From Bacteroidota bacterium (GTDB taxonomy: Bacteria > Bacteroidota > Bacteroidia > Bacteroidales > UBA12481), in NCBI GenBank assembly GCA_018669475.1, contig JABHCC010000197.1, positions 1-64,000 on the forward strand: 64,000 nt of DNA, read 5' to 3'. The translations under genes and the position numbers were made by a program. Below are positions 33,217-42,340 of this stretch, one piece after another; the stretch's first letter is position 1; each line of letters begins with the position of its first letter. Below the pieces are notes generated by a model. That model did no database searches. It was not told the DNA's origin and was given only the letters and a program-made list of their open reading frames with translations.

Positions 33217-36200
33217 ATGGGATATATGTCAAAAATCCAAACAGTTGCCCGCTTTGAAATGAAAACTCTTTTCAGAAGCTGGTTTTTTCGAATTTTTTCG
33301 GTTCTGACACTTTTTATTTTACTAGGAACCAATATTGGGATGTTAACAGATGGTGGGAATGTTAATCTGGTTATCAGATCCATTGCATCAAATATTCCAT
33401 ATATGAATATGGCATTTCTGAATATTGCACAAGCATTGCTGGCAATATTTCTGGCATCTGACTTTCTTAAAAGAGATAAGAAGCTTGACACTACAGAGGT
33501 TATCTATACCCGTTCAATGACTAATTGGGAATATGTTTGGGGTAAAACATTTGGTGTGCTGATCGTTTTTACGGTTTTGAACATATTGGTTTTTCTCATG
33601 GCCTTGATAATAAACATGGTTGTTTCAGGGGTCGAAGTTGATTATATGGCTTATCTGCTATATCCTTTACTCGTGGGCTTCCCAACTCTGTTGTTTACTC
33701 TTGGACTGGCGTTTTTTCTAATGTCTGCTATTAGAAATCAGGCGGTTACTCTTATATTGTTAATCGGACTGACAGCCTTGAGTCTGTTTTTTGTAAAAGA
33801 TAAAGTCAATCACCTCTTTGATTTTATGGCCTTCACTTTTCCAATGATGTGGTCAGATATGATTGGATCAGGTAATTTATTTGAGATATTGTTACACAGG
33901 GGAATATATTTATTTCTAGGTCTGGCATTTATTTTTGCAACAATACTATTGCTTAAACGTCTGCCTCAATCCCGTCCTTTTTCACTCTTATCTGTAGTTC
34001 TTATGACTGCTTTTTTCATTTTGGGAATTGGAGGTGGAGCTACATATTGGTCAACGTACAATAAAGATCAAAATTTCAGGCAGGAGGTAAAACAACTTAA
34101 TAACGAGGTAAGTAAATTGCCAATTAGCCTTGTGAAATCGTATGATTTAGAACTTGAACATCTGAATAAATCAATATTGGCGAGTGCAAGTCTGCAGCTT
34201 GATGAGCCTGCTGAGAATCTGCCTGAAGAATTAATATTTTCATTAAATCCCGGCCTTGTCATTGATGAGATAAAGCTAAATGGGAAAACTGTTGATTTTT
34301 CACGAGAAATGCATATCATCCGGATCAATAAACCAGGTGATTTGTCAGGAAACGTCGAGCTCCTCTTTAGCTATAAAGGAACTATTGATGAAAGAATCTG
34401 CTATCTTGATATTAAGGATGAGTATATGGCAGTCAAGCATGGACCGGCATTCATAATCGGTTCACCAAAAAGGCATGGCATTATTCAGGATAATTTTGTT
34501 TTATTAACTCCTGAAAGTGTTTGGTATCCAATCTCAGGTGGAACTTTCGGAACAAAGCTGTCTTCAAAACCTGTGATGAATTTTAGCACTTATAAACTAA
34601 ATGTTAAAACTCATGAAGGTCTTACAGCTATTTCTCAAGGGAAGGCTATTGAATCAGGTGATTCCTGGGAATTTACTTCCAACACTCCTTTCAAAGGTAT
34701 TAGTCTGGCAATTGGTGAATATGAGACTAAAACGCTCAACATAGATAGTTTGGAGGTGCAATTGAGTTATTATAAGGATCATAGCGGTTTCCTTGAAATA
34801 CTAGACCTTCTTGAGGATACTTTGCCAACCCTCGTGAAAGCAACATTTGAAGATTATGAGAGAAGCATTGGTCTTGATTATCCTTTCAATTTCTTAAAAT
34901 TGGTTGAGGCCCCGGTACAGTTTTACTCCTATGACAGAGTATGGTCAAAAGGCTATGATTATGTACAACCTGGAGTAATATTTTATCCCGAGAACCTATC
35001 ATTCTTGAGACGTGGAGATTTGGGTAAAGAACTTGAACGTGCGATTGATCGGGCAGTTGAGCGGGATAATCCTGCAAGTGATAAGGATCTTCAGATACAA
35101 GTTTTTAATAATGTAATCAGGAATAATTTTATACAGGGAGAAAGGGATTTCAGGATGATGATGAGAGGTGGAAATATGAACTTCTCCAGTTCGGATGAAA
35201 CACCATACAGCATTTTTCCAAATTATTTTAGTTTCGTTAATAACATAGAATCCAGTGATTACCAGTTAATCAATTCAGCTCTTGAATCCTATATTGGAAG
35301 TAAGAGTGGAGCGCAAGGAGGGTTTGCTTCAATGGGTGGTATATCTGATGAGGAGAAAGCCAATTTAGCTTTGGCTGAACATTCTTTCGCTGAATTAATG
35401 GACCTGCCGGATGAAAAAGATATTCTTCCATCAGTTATTGAGGCGAAGGGAAAGCAACTATTTAATTATTTGGAAGCAGTAATTGGGTCTGAAGAGTTCA
35501 TTACATTTATTACCGAAGAACTCAAAACAACAAGATTTAAAAATCTCAGTCTGCCCGAATTTGGACAGAATGTGATGGATAGATTCAATATTGATATCAG
35601 CGCTTTTCTGGAGAATTGGTACAGTGGTACTGATGTTCCTTCTTTTCTGGTGACTGATGTGAGAAACTACGAAATACAAGATGGTGATAATACTGTTTTC
35701 CAATTGTTCTTCACTATCTCAAATACAGGATCTACAGATGGAATTGTCAATGTTAGTTTCAGAACCGGAGGTGGAGGTGGAGGCCGAATGGGACATGGAG
35801 GTGGGGGTATGAGAAGTGGTGGAAGTCAAACAAGCTACGCCCTGGCAGGACGAGATGATGCTACAAACCTCTTGTATCTTATTCCGGCTGAAACAGCTTA
35901 TGAATACGCAATTATTCTTGACGATCCACCCAGAATGATGTCAGTCAACACATTAATTTCTTCCAATCTCCCTGCTTCAATTGCGTATCCATTTCCTGAT
36001 GTAGAGAAGAAAAGGATGGAAGCTGTTGAAAGTATAAGCGAAACCAAATTGATTACTTCATTGGCTGAAGCTCATGAGCTAATTGTTGACAATGAAGATT
36101 CCGGTTTCTCAACACATGAAGAAGGTTCCTCAAATAAGATGTCAGGATGGCTTGGAATTGATCAGAAAGAATCGGATTTCAAATATCAGGGAATGTATTT

Positions 36201-36642
36201 CTGGAGACCACCAATGACCTGGACACTTACTACTCAGTCGGGTTTCTATGGTGATTATATTCGTTCAGCCTGTTATACGCGAAGTGGGGAAGGTGAGCGA
36301 TTTGTGGAATGGGAAGCTGATATTGAAGAGGCTGGCTATTATGACGTGTATTGTTATCTCAATGAGTCGCTGTCAAGAATGGGCAGGTATCGGGGCCGGG
36401 GTGGAGATCGTGGAGGACGTGGAGGACGTGGTGGCTCTTCTGATATCAGCGATGTCTATCACTATACAGTTTATCATGACGAAGGTGAAGAAGAGGTTTC
36501 AAAGGCATTGTCAAATATTGAGAATGGATGGAATATGTTAGGTTCATTCTATTTTTCACCTGGCAAAGCAAAAGTTAAACTTACTAATGAGAATACTGGA
36601 AAAATGGTGGTTGCAGATGCTATCAAGTGGGAAAAACAATAA
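33217..36642 (+). CDS. ABC-2 permease fused to M1-like and golvesin-like domains
   Basis: An 1141-residue protein of three parts. Residues about 10-280 hold six to seven helices of an ABC-2 permease (FEMKTLFRSWFFRIFSVLTL, AIFLASDFLKRDKKLDTTEVIYTRSM). Residues about 300-830 are an extracytoplasmic region like the M1 aminopeptidases fused to ABC permeases in Bacteroidota, but no HExxH zinc motif is present, so it looks non-catalytic. A glycine-rich stretch (849-867) leads to a C-terminal domain (about 955-1141, DNEDSGFS to VVADAIKWEKQ) matching the golvesin C-terminal-like carbohydrate-binding fold, interrupted by an RG-rich loop (1058-1073). The role is probably export or envelope maintenance with sensing of a cell-surface ligand. 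Confidence 0.82.
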   Translation: MGYMSKIQTVARFEMKTLFRSWFFRIFSVLTLFILLGTNIGMLTDGGNVNLVIRSIASNIPYMNMAFLNIAQALLAIFLASDFLKRDKKLDTTEVIYTRSMTNWEYVWGKTFGVLIVFTVLNILVFLMALIINMVVSGVEVDYMAYLLYPLLVGFPTLLFTLGLAFFLMSAIRNQAVTLILLIGLTALSLFFVKDKVNHLFDFMAFTFPMMWSDMIGSGNLFEILLHRGIYLFLGLAFIFATILLLKRLPQSRPFSLLSVVLMTAFFILGIGGGATYWSTYNKDQNFRQEVKQLNNEVSKLPISLVKSYDLELEHLNKSILASASLQLDEPAENLPEELIFSLNPGLVIDEIKLNGKTVDFSREMHIIRINKPGDLSGNVELLFSYKGTIDERICYLDIKDEYMAVKHGPAFIIGSPKRHGIIQDNFVLLTPESVWYPISGGTFGTKLSSKPVMNFSTYKLNVKTHEGLTAISQGKAIESGDSWEFTSNTPFKGISLAIGEYETKTLNIDSLEVQLSYYKDHSGFLEILDLLEDTLPTLVKATFEDYERSIGLDYPFNFLKLVEAPVQFYSYDRVWSKGYDYVQPGVIFYPENLSFLRRGDLGKELERAIDRAVERDNPASDKDLQIQVFNNVIRNNFIQGERDFRMMMRGGNMNFSSSDETPYSIFPNYFSFVNNIESSDYQLINSALESYIGSKSGAQGGFASMGGISDEEKANLALAEHSFAELMDLPDEKDILPSVIEAKGKQLFNYLEAVIGSEEFITFITEELKTTRFKNLSLPEFGQNVMDRFNIDISAFLENWYSGTDVPSFLVTDVRNYEIQDGDNTVFQLFFTISNTGSTDGIVNVSFRTGGGGGGRMGHGGGGMRSGGSQTSYALAGRDDATNLLYLIPAETAYEYAIILDDPPRMMSVNTLISSNLPASIAYPFPDVEKKRMEAVESISETKLITSLAEAHELIVDNEDSGFSTHEEGSSNKMSGWLGIDQKESDFKYQGMYFWRPPMTWTLTTQSGFYGDYIRSACYTRSGEGERFVEWEADIEEAGYYDVYCYLNESLSRMGRYRGRGGDRGGRGGRGGSSDISDVYHYTVYHDEGEEEVSKALSNIENGWNMLGSFYFSPGKAKVKLTNENTGKMVVADAIKWEKQ

Positions 36643-36667
36643 TCAAGAATCAATAAACCAAAATCAT

Positions 36668-38137
36668 ATGACGAAAATTATTAAGCTACTGATGGGGATG
36701 GTAATATCCTTGTTGATCACAGGATCAACGGAGGCCCAGCAAGTTTTAAGATTTGAAGACGCTATCCAGGTAGCATCCCAGCATAGTCCGGATATAAAAA
36801 GGGTTCGCCTGAGCATGGAGAGATCCGAACAACTACTGATAGCCCAAAGGGCATCACTGAAATCTAATATTAGTTTTACAGTGAATCCTTTGCAATATAC
36901 CCATGATCGCGCATTTGACGAGTATAATAATCAATGGTATACAAAAGATAATCTGAGTAGTCTGGGGGCATTTACAATTTCACAGCCTCTTATCTGGACT
37001 GATGGCAGAGTATCACTTACCAATCAATTACGCTGGCAGAATAGCTACAGTGAGGTAAATGATATTCGCAATAAAAACTTTACCAATAATCTCTATTTGC
37101 AATATGATCAGCCTTTATTTACTTATAACCGAACCAAACAGGTTTTACAGGAACTTGAGCTTGGTCTTGAGAACGCCCAGTTGAGCTTCGCTATGCAAAT
37201 GCTTAATCTTGAAAGGATGGTTGCTCAAAATTTCTTTAATGTGCATCAGCGACAAATGAGTTTGCAGATTTCACAGGAAGAATATGCTAACCAGCTAAAA
37301 AGTTATGAAACCATTAAGAATAAAGTAGAAGGAGGTCTATCCGCTCTTGAGGAATTATACCAGGCAGAACTTAACCTGGCAAATTCACGCTCTGGCCTCC
37401 AAAATGCAGAAGTGGCATTGGATAATGCAAAGGATCAGTTTAAAGTTCAGATCGGACTTGATATTTTTGAGGACATTGCTGTTCTGGCAAATGTAAACCT
37501 TGATTCTGTACCTGTTGATCTGCCTCAGGCAATTGATATGGGTCTTGCTAATCGATTGGAGATTCGTCAGCGACAAATCGATATTCAAAACGCTCAGTTT
37601 GACATGATTCAAACAAAAAGTATAAATGAATTCAAAGGGAATCTTTCTGTTCAGGTTGGTCTGTTTGGAGATAATGAGAAGTTGCCTCAATTGTATGAAT
37701 CACCCACCGATAATGAACAACTCGCTCTGTCTCTTCAGATTCCAATTTTTGACTGGGGAGAGAGAAAAGCAAGAATTGCAGCGGCTGAAGCCACGATAAA
37801 AACATCTGAATTATCACTGGAGGACGAAAAGAATAATATAGTTATTGGTATCCGGGAGGTATACAGAAGTCTGTTGAATCTGATTACTCAAATTGGTATA
37901 GCTGAACAGAGTCAGAAAAATGCTCAGTTAACATACGATATTAACTATGAAAGATATGTTAACGGCGACCTGACCGGTATGGATCTGAATCTGTATCAAA
38001 ATCAGCTTTCTCAGAGTAAGAATGACTATTCAAACGCCATGATAAGTTACAAGCTAGAACTTCTTAATATGAAAATCCAAACACTATATGATTGGGAAAC
38101 ACGTGAATCAGTAGTTCCGGAATCAAAAAAAAAATAA
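36668..38137 (+). CDS. TolC-family outer membrane efflux protein
   Basis: A 489-residue TolC homologue from the ATG at 36668, which gives a clear signal peptide (MTKIIKLLMGMVISLLITG to EAQQ). An earlier in-frame start lies inside the previous gene and is rejected. The body has the two helical repeats of the family, LRFEDAIQVASQHSPDIKRVRLSMERSEQL and LPQAIDMGLANRLEIRQRQIDI, with LALSLQIPIFDWGERKARIAAAEA before the last helices. It forms the outer-membrane channel of a tripartite pump with the adaptor and RND proteins encoded next. Confidence 0.92.
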   Translation: MTKIIKLLMGMVISLLITGSTEAQQVLRFEDAIQVASQHSPDIKRVRLSMERSEQLLIAQRASLKSNISFTVNPLQYTHDRAFDEYNNQWYTKDNLSSLGAFTISQPLIWTDGRVSLTNQLRWQNSYSEVNDIRNKNFTNNLYLQYDQPLFTYNRTKQVLQELELGLENAQLSFAMQMLNLERMVAQNFFNVHQRQMSLQISQEEYANQLKSYETIKNKVEGGLSALEELYQAELNLANSRSGLQNAEVALDNAKDQFKVQIGLDIFEDIAVLANVNLDSVPVDLPQAIDMGLANRLEIRQRQIDIQNAQFDMIQTKSINEFKGNLSVQVGLFGDNEKLPQLYESPTDNEQLALSLQIPIFDWGERKARIAAAEATIKTSELSLEDEKNNIVIGIREVYRSLLNLITQIGIAEQSQKNAQLTYDINYERYVNGDLTGMDLNLYQNQLSQSKNDYSNAMISYKLELLNMKIQTLYDWETRESVVPESKKK

Positions 38138-38144
38138 TTGAACC

Positions 38145-39212
38145 ATGAAACGAAATACACTTTTAAAATCATTTTTAATTCCCTTTTTAGCTCTGGCCAT
38201 TTTAGGTGGTTGTCGGAATGAAGAGGCCGATGTAGAAGCTGATGTGGCTGTTCCTGTCAGTATCTTAGACATTAAATATCAGCCAATTGAGGAGTTTATC
38301 ACAACTAATGGTACCGTACTTGCTACTAAAGAGGTTGAATTAAGTGCTGAGGCAGGTGGCAAGTATAAGCTTATGAATAACCCCAGAACAGGTCGTGTTT
38401 GGGCTTTAGGAGATATTATTAAAACTGGTGATGTCATCGTTTCAATTGAGGATGAAGAATATGTCAATAATATTCAGATAAAATCCAAAGAGTTGAATCT
38501 TGAAATTTCAAAAGACCAATGGGGGAAAATTGAATCATTATACGAAAAAGGAGGAGAGACTCTGAGTACATTGAAAAATGCTGAGCAAACTTTTATTAAT
38601 GCTGAGTATACACTGGCAAATGCAAAACTCCAACTCGCCAAGATGCAGGTTTTAGCTCCGTTTAATGGAGTTATTGTCGATCTTCCATATATCACAGAGG
38701 GGAATAAGATTCAGGCCGGAACACCAGTAGTTTCATTGATGGACTATCTAAACCTATTTATGGAAATACAGCTTCCTGAAAAAAACCTGGCTAGTTTATC
38801 AGTTAATCAAAACGTAAGGATATTGAATTATACAATGCCTGATGATACCCTTTGGGGATCGATTTCACAAATGAGTCCGGCAATTAACCCTGACACACGT
38901 AATTTTAAAGGGATTATTACTGTGAAGAATCCCGGTTTGCGCCTGCGACCAGGAAGCTATGTCAAAGCCGAAATTGTTACCAACAGCAAAGACAGTACTA
39001 TTGTGATTCCAAAAGACATTATCGTTTCACGTCAGCGGGGTAAATCAGTTTTCATCGTTGATCAGAATACAGCCTATGAACGAAGTATAAAAACAGGCCT
39101 GGAGAATCCTGATGAGGTAGAAGTAATTGGTGGGCTTGAGCTCAACAATCGTGTTGTTACTGAAGGATTTGAAACATTAGGTAACAGGTCTAAAGTGAAG
39201 ATCATTCGTTAA
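38145..39212 (+). CDS. Membrane-fusion (periplasmic adaptor) lipoprotein
   Basis: A 355-residue HlyD/AcrA-type adaptor. The signal peptide ends in a lipobox LGGC (Cys at about residue 23), so it is a lipoprotein. The lipoyl domain halves are LSAEAGGKYKLMNNP..GDIIKTGDVIVSIED and LAKMQVLAPFNGVIVDLPYITEGNKIQAGTPVVSL, separated by a short helical hairpin. The beta-barrel follows, and the membrane-proximal domain includes VIPKDIIVSRQRGKSVFIVD. It should bridge TolC and the RND pumps of this operon. It starts 7 bp after the tolC gene and ends 23 bp before the RND gene. Confidence 0.93.
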   Translation: MKRNTLLKSFLIPFLALAILGGCRNEEADVEADVAVPVSILDIKYQPIEEFITTNGTVLATKEVELSAEAGGKYKLMNNPRTGRVWALGDIIKTGDVIVSIEDEEYVNNIQIKSKELNLEISKDQWGKIESLYEKGGETLSTLKNAEQTFINAEYTLANAKLQLAKMQVLAPFNGVIVDLPYITEGNKIQAGTPVVSLMDYLNLFMEIQLPEKNLASLSVNQNVRILNYTMPDDTLWGSISQMSPAINPDTRNFKGIITVKNPGLRLRPGSYVKAEIVTNSKDSTIVIPKDIIVSRQRGKSVFIVDQNTAYERSIKTGLENPDEVEVIGGLELNNRVVTEGFETLGNRSKVKIIR

Positions 39213-39235
39213 TTGAGTAAGGAAAGCACTTCATT

Positions 39236-42200
39236 ATGAAGAAAATCACCCAATTTTCTGTAAATAATCCGGTTACAGTCACCATGCTGATTCTTGGAGT
39301 TCTGCTCCTGGGTTTCATTTCCTTTGGAAAGCTTGGTACTGATCTGATGCCGGAAATGAATAATCCCCGGATATATGTTGAATTATCTGCCGGGGAACGC
39401 CCTCCTGAGGAGATAGAAAAACAGTTTGTGGATCAGATCGAATCGCTGGCTATCCGGCAGGCTGATGTCATAGGTGTATCCTCAGTAACCCGGGTTGGAT
39501 CAGCCCAAATCACAGTTGAATACAGTTGGGACAAGGATATGGATGAAGCTTTTCTTGAGCTTCAAAAAGCCCTCGGATCCTATAACCAAAATAGTGATCT
39601 GGATGAAATCCTGATTACCCAACATGACCCTAATGAGACACCGGTATTGCTTGTTGGGATGACTCATGAAAGCATAAAGGATATGAATGAGCTACGAAAG
39701 GTAGCTGAGAATTATATCCGAAATGAGTTAATCCGTCTTGAAGGAGTAGCTGATGTCAAACTTGAAGGTCAGGAGGTCAATGAGGTTGTTATCACAACAG
39801 ACCCCTACCGGATGGAAGCTTTTGGCGTAACAACAGATATTATCAGTGGCCAGATTCAGAATTATAATCGCAATGTTTCAGGTGGAAGTATTGTGGAGAT
39901 GGGAACCCAGTATATAATTAAAGGGGTAAGCGTATTTGAGGAATTAGAAGATATGCGAAAGCTGATTGTTAGCTTTCAGCAAGCCCAGACCGCAACGGAG
40001 GGTGAAACCCCGGAGCGAATTCCCGTATTCCTTTCAGATGTAGCGAAAGTTGAATTTGAAAATAAGGAGCCAATAAATATTGTCAGGATAAATGGAGAAA
40101 GAAGTATTGGTCTCGGAATCTATAAAGAACCAAAATTTAATACAGTAAAGGCTGTTGAAGAACTGCAGCTGGCCTTTGTAGATATTGAAAAAGCCCTTCC
40201 CGGATACAGCTTTCAAATTATCCAGGATCAGGGGGAATTTATTTCTAATGCTATTGGAGAAGTCGAAACAACTGCTCTGATAGGGATTATTCTTGCCGTT
40301 TTTATCCTGTTTATTTTTCTCAGGAGAATTGGAACCACCCTGATTGCCAGTATCGCAATTCCAATTTCTATTGTCGCTACTTTTAACCTGATGTACTTTA
40401 ATGGCTTAACCATTAATGTCATGACCTTGGGTGGATTAGCTCTGGGAGCAGGTATGTTGGTGGATAACGCAATCGTTGTTTTAGAAAATATTTTCAGGAA
40501 TCTTGAGAAGGGATTATCAGTTAAGGAAGCTGCCATACAAGGTACAGCCGAAGTGGGCGGAGCTATAACAGCTTCTACATTAACTACTATCGTTGTTTTT
40601 CTTCCAATAGTTTACATTCAGGGTGCTTCAGGTGAGTTGTTTAAGGATCAAGCCTGGACAGTTGCATTTTCTCTGCTTAGTTCCTTGATTGTTGCTATCC
40701 TGGTAATTCCAATGCTTTTCTCCAAGTTCATCAAGGTGAAAAAAGGGAGATCGATGACTAAAACAGTTGGATTCAGATGGTATCCAAAAATGCTTAATGG
40801 CTTACTCCGGATGAAAGCCCTGATCATCATATTTGCTTTTGCCTTAGTGGCTGCCAGTGCATTGTTATTGCCAAAAATTGGTAGTGAGTTTATGCCGAAA
40901 ACAGAGACCAGAGAGTTTTCAATGGATCTAAAACTTCCTGAAGGCACTCAAATAGAGCGAACTGAACAAACGGTGAATACGCTTGATCTTATGATAAAGG
41001 AATTGCTTGGGGATAACCTGGAAACCTTGTATGCACGTATTGGTCCTGCTTCGAGTGCAAGCTCATCTACTGCGGTTTTTGAAAATGAAAACACAGCTAA
41101 TATTAAGGTCATGCTCATTGATGAAACAGAAATTTCGTCAAGCCAGACTATCAGACAATTAGGGAAAATAGTCGCCAATATGCCAGACCTGGAAGTGAAA
41201 TTTCTTCAGAATGAGACAGCATTACAGGCTACTATGGGCACCGATGAAGCACCTATAATTGTTGAGGTTGTTGGCGAAGAATTCGAACTGATTGAACCTA
41301 TAACAAACCAGGTTCGGGAAATCATGATGAAATCAACTGAGTTGTTTAATGTGGAAGGAAGTTTCGAAGAAGGAGCTCCGGAGATTGAGGTGGTAATTGA
41401 TCGTTTTCGAGCCGGGGTATATGGTATCTCAGTGGATCAGATAATTGGTCAGCTGCAGGCAGTTCTGACAGGGGCTGATGCCGGACAATTTGAGCATGGG
41501 GGAGAGATGAAAGATATAACTATTAAATTACCCGATGTCAGATTAAGTCAACTAAATGATATTGTTTTAACAGCAGGTGCCAGTGAATTACGTCTGAATG
41601 ATGTGGCCACTATTAGAACAGTTAATGCCCCGAAAGAAATCCGCCGAACTAATCAGAACAGGGTTGGGCAGGTTTCAGCTCAGATCAGGAATATTAAGCC
41701 TATCGATCAGGTTGTTACTGAATTAAATGAACAATTTGCACAGCTGACCCTTCCTCCCGGCTATTATATTCGCCATGCCGGGGAGGAATTGAAACGTAAA
41801 GAATCAATGGGTAGCCTGCGTTTTGCCTTGCTGCTGTCTTTAATATTAGTATACATGGTGATGGCTTCACAGTTTGAATCACTGATTCATCCTTTTACCA
41901 TTATCCTGACAGTACCTCTTGCAGCAGTCGGAACCATATTGTTGTTTTTCCTGATGGGACAAACTCTGAACATTATGGCACTGATCGGACTGATTATGTT
42001 GATCGGAATAGCCGTAAATGACTCAATCATTCTTGTTGATCGGATCAATCAACTAAAATTGCTTGGAATGAAGCGAAAAGAGGCAATAGTTGAGGCCGGA
42101 CATCAAAGAATACGACCTATTCTGATGACCAGTTTAACCACAATTCTAGCCTTATTGCCTTTAACTTTTGGATTTGGAGAAAGTGCATCACTCAGAGCTC

Positions 42201-42340
42201 CGATGGCTCTTGCGGTGATAGGCGGGCTCTTCACTTCTACATTGCTGACACTTATCGTTATTCCATGCGTATATGATGTTCTGGATAAGTTTAAGGAATG
42301 GATATTACCAAGTAGAACCCAGATTAGTGAGCAATTATGA
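39236..42340 (+). CDS. RND efflux pump, HAE-1 family
   Basis: A 1034-residue proton-driven RND transporter of the AcrB/MexB type, with 12 helices and two large periplasmic loops. Helix 1 starts FSVNNPVTVTMLILGVLLLGFIS; helix 4 carries GAGMLVDNAIVVLENIF, keeping the first relay Asp of AcrB (Asp407) but with Asn at the second (Asp408); helix 10 has GIAVNDSIILVDRIN, with no Lys940 equivalent. The same substitutions occur in several HAE-1 subgroups. It overlaps the next RND gene by ATGA, so the two pump subunits are likely made together, possibly as a heteromer like MdtBC. Confidence 0.94.
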   Translation: MKKITQFSVNNPVTVTMLILGVLLLGFISFGKLGTDLMPEMNNPRIYVELSAGERPPEEIEKQFVDQIESLAIRQADVIGVSSVTRVGSAQITVEYSWDKDMDEAFLELQKALGSYNQNSDLDEILITQHDPNETPVLLVGMTHESIKDMNELRKVAENYIRNELIRLEGVADVKLEGQEVNEVVITTDPYRMEAFGVTTDIISGQIQNYNRNVSGGSIVEMGTQYIIKGVSVFEELEDMRKLIVSFQQAQTATEGETPERIPVFLSDVAKVEFENKEPINIVRINGERSIGLGIYKEPKFNTVKAVEELQLAFVDIEKALPGYSFQIIQDQGEFISNAIGEVETTALIGIILAVFILFIFLRRIGTTLIASIAIPISIVATFNLMYFNGLTINVMTLGGLALGAGMLVDNAIVVLENIFRNLEKGLSVKEAAIQGTAEVGGAITASTLTTIVVFLPIVYIQGASGELFKDQAWTVAFSLLSSLIVAILVIPMLFSKFIKVKKGRSMTKTVGFRWYPKMLNGLLRMKALIIIFAFALVAASALLLPKIGSEFMPKTETREFSMDLKLPEGTQIERTEQTVNTLDLMIKELLGDNLETLYARIGPASSASSSTAVFENENTANIKVMLIDETEISSSQTIRQLGKIVANMPDLEVKFLQNETALQATMGTDEAPIIVEVVGEEFELIEPITNQVREIMMKSTELFNVEGSFEEGAPEIEVVIDRFRAGVYGISVDQIIGQLQAVLTGADAGQFEHGGEMKDITIKLPDVRLSQLNDIVLTAGASELRLNDVATIRTVNAPKEIRRTNQNRVGQVSAQIRNIKPIDQVVTELNEQFAQLTLPPGYYIRHAGEELKRKESMGSLRFALLLSLILVYMVMASQFESLIHPFTIILTVPLAAVGTILLFFLMGQTLNIMALIGLIMLIGIAVNDSIILVDRINQLKLLGMKRKEAIVEAGHQRIRPILMTSLTTILALLPLTFGFGESASLRAPMALAVIGGLFTSTLLTLIVIPCVYDVLDKFKEWILPSRTQISEQL

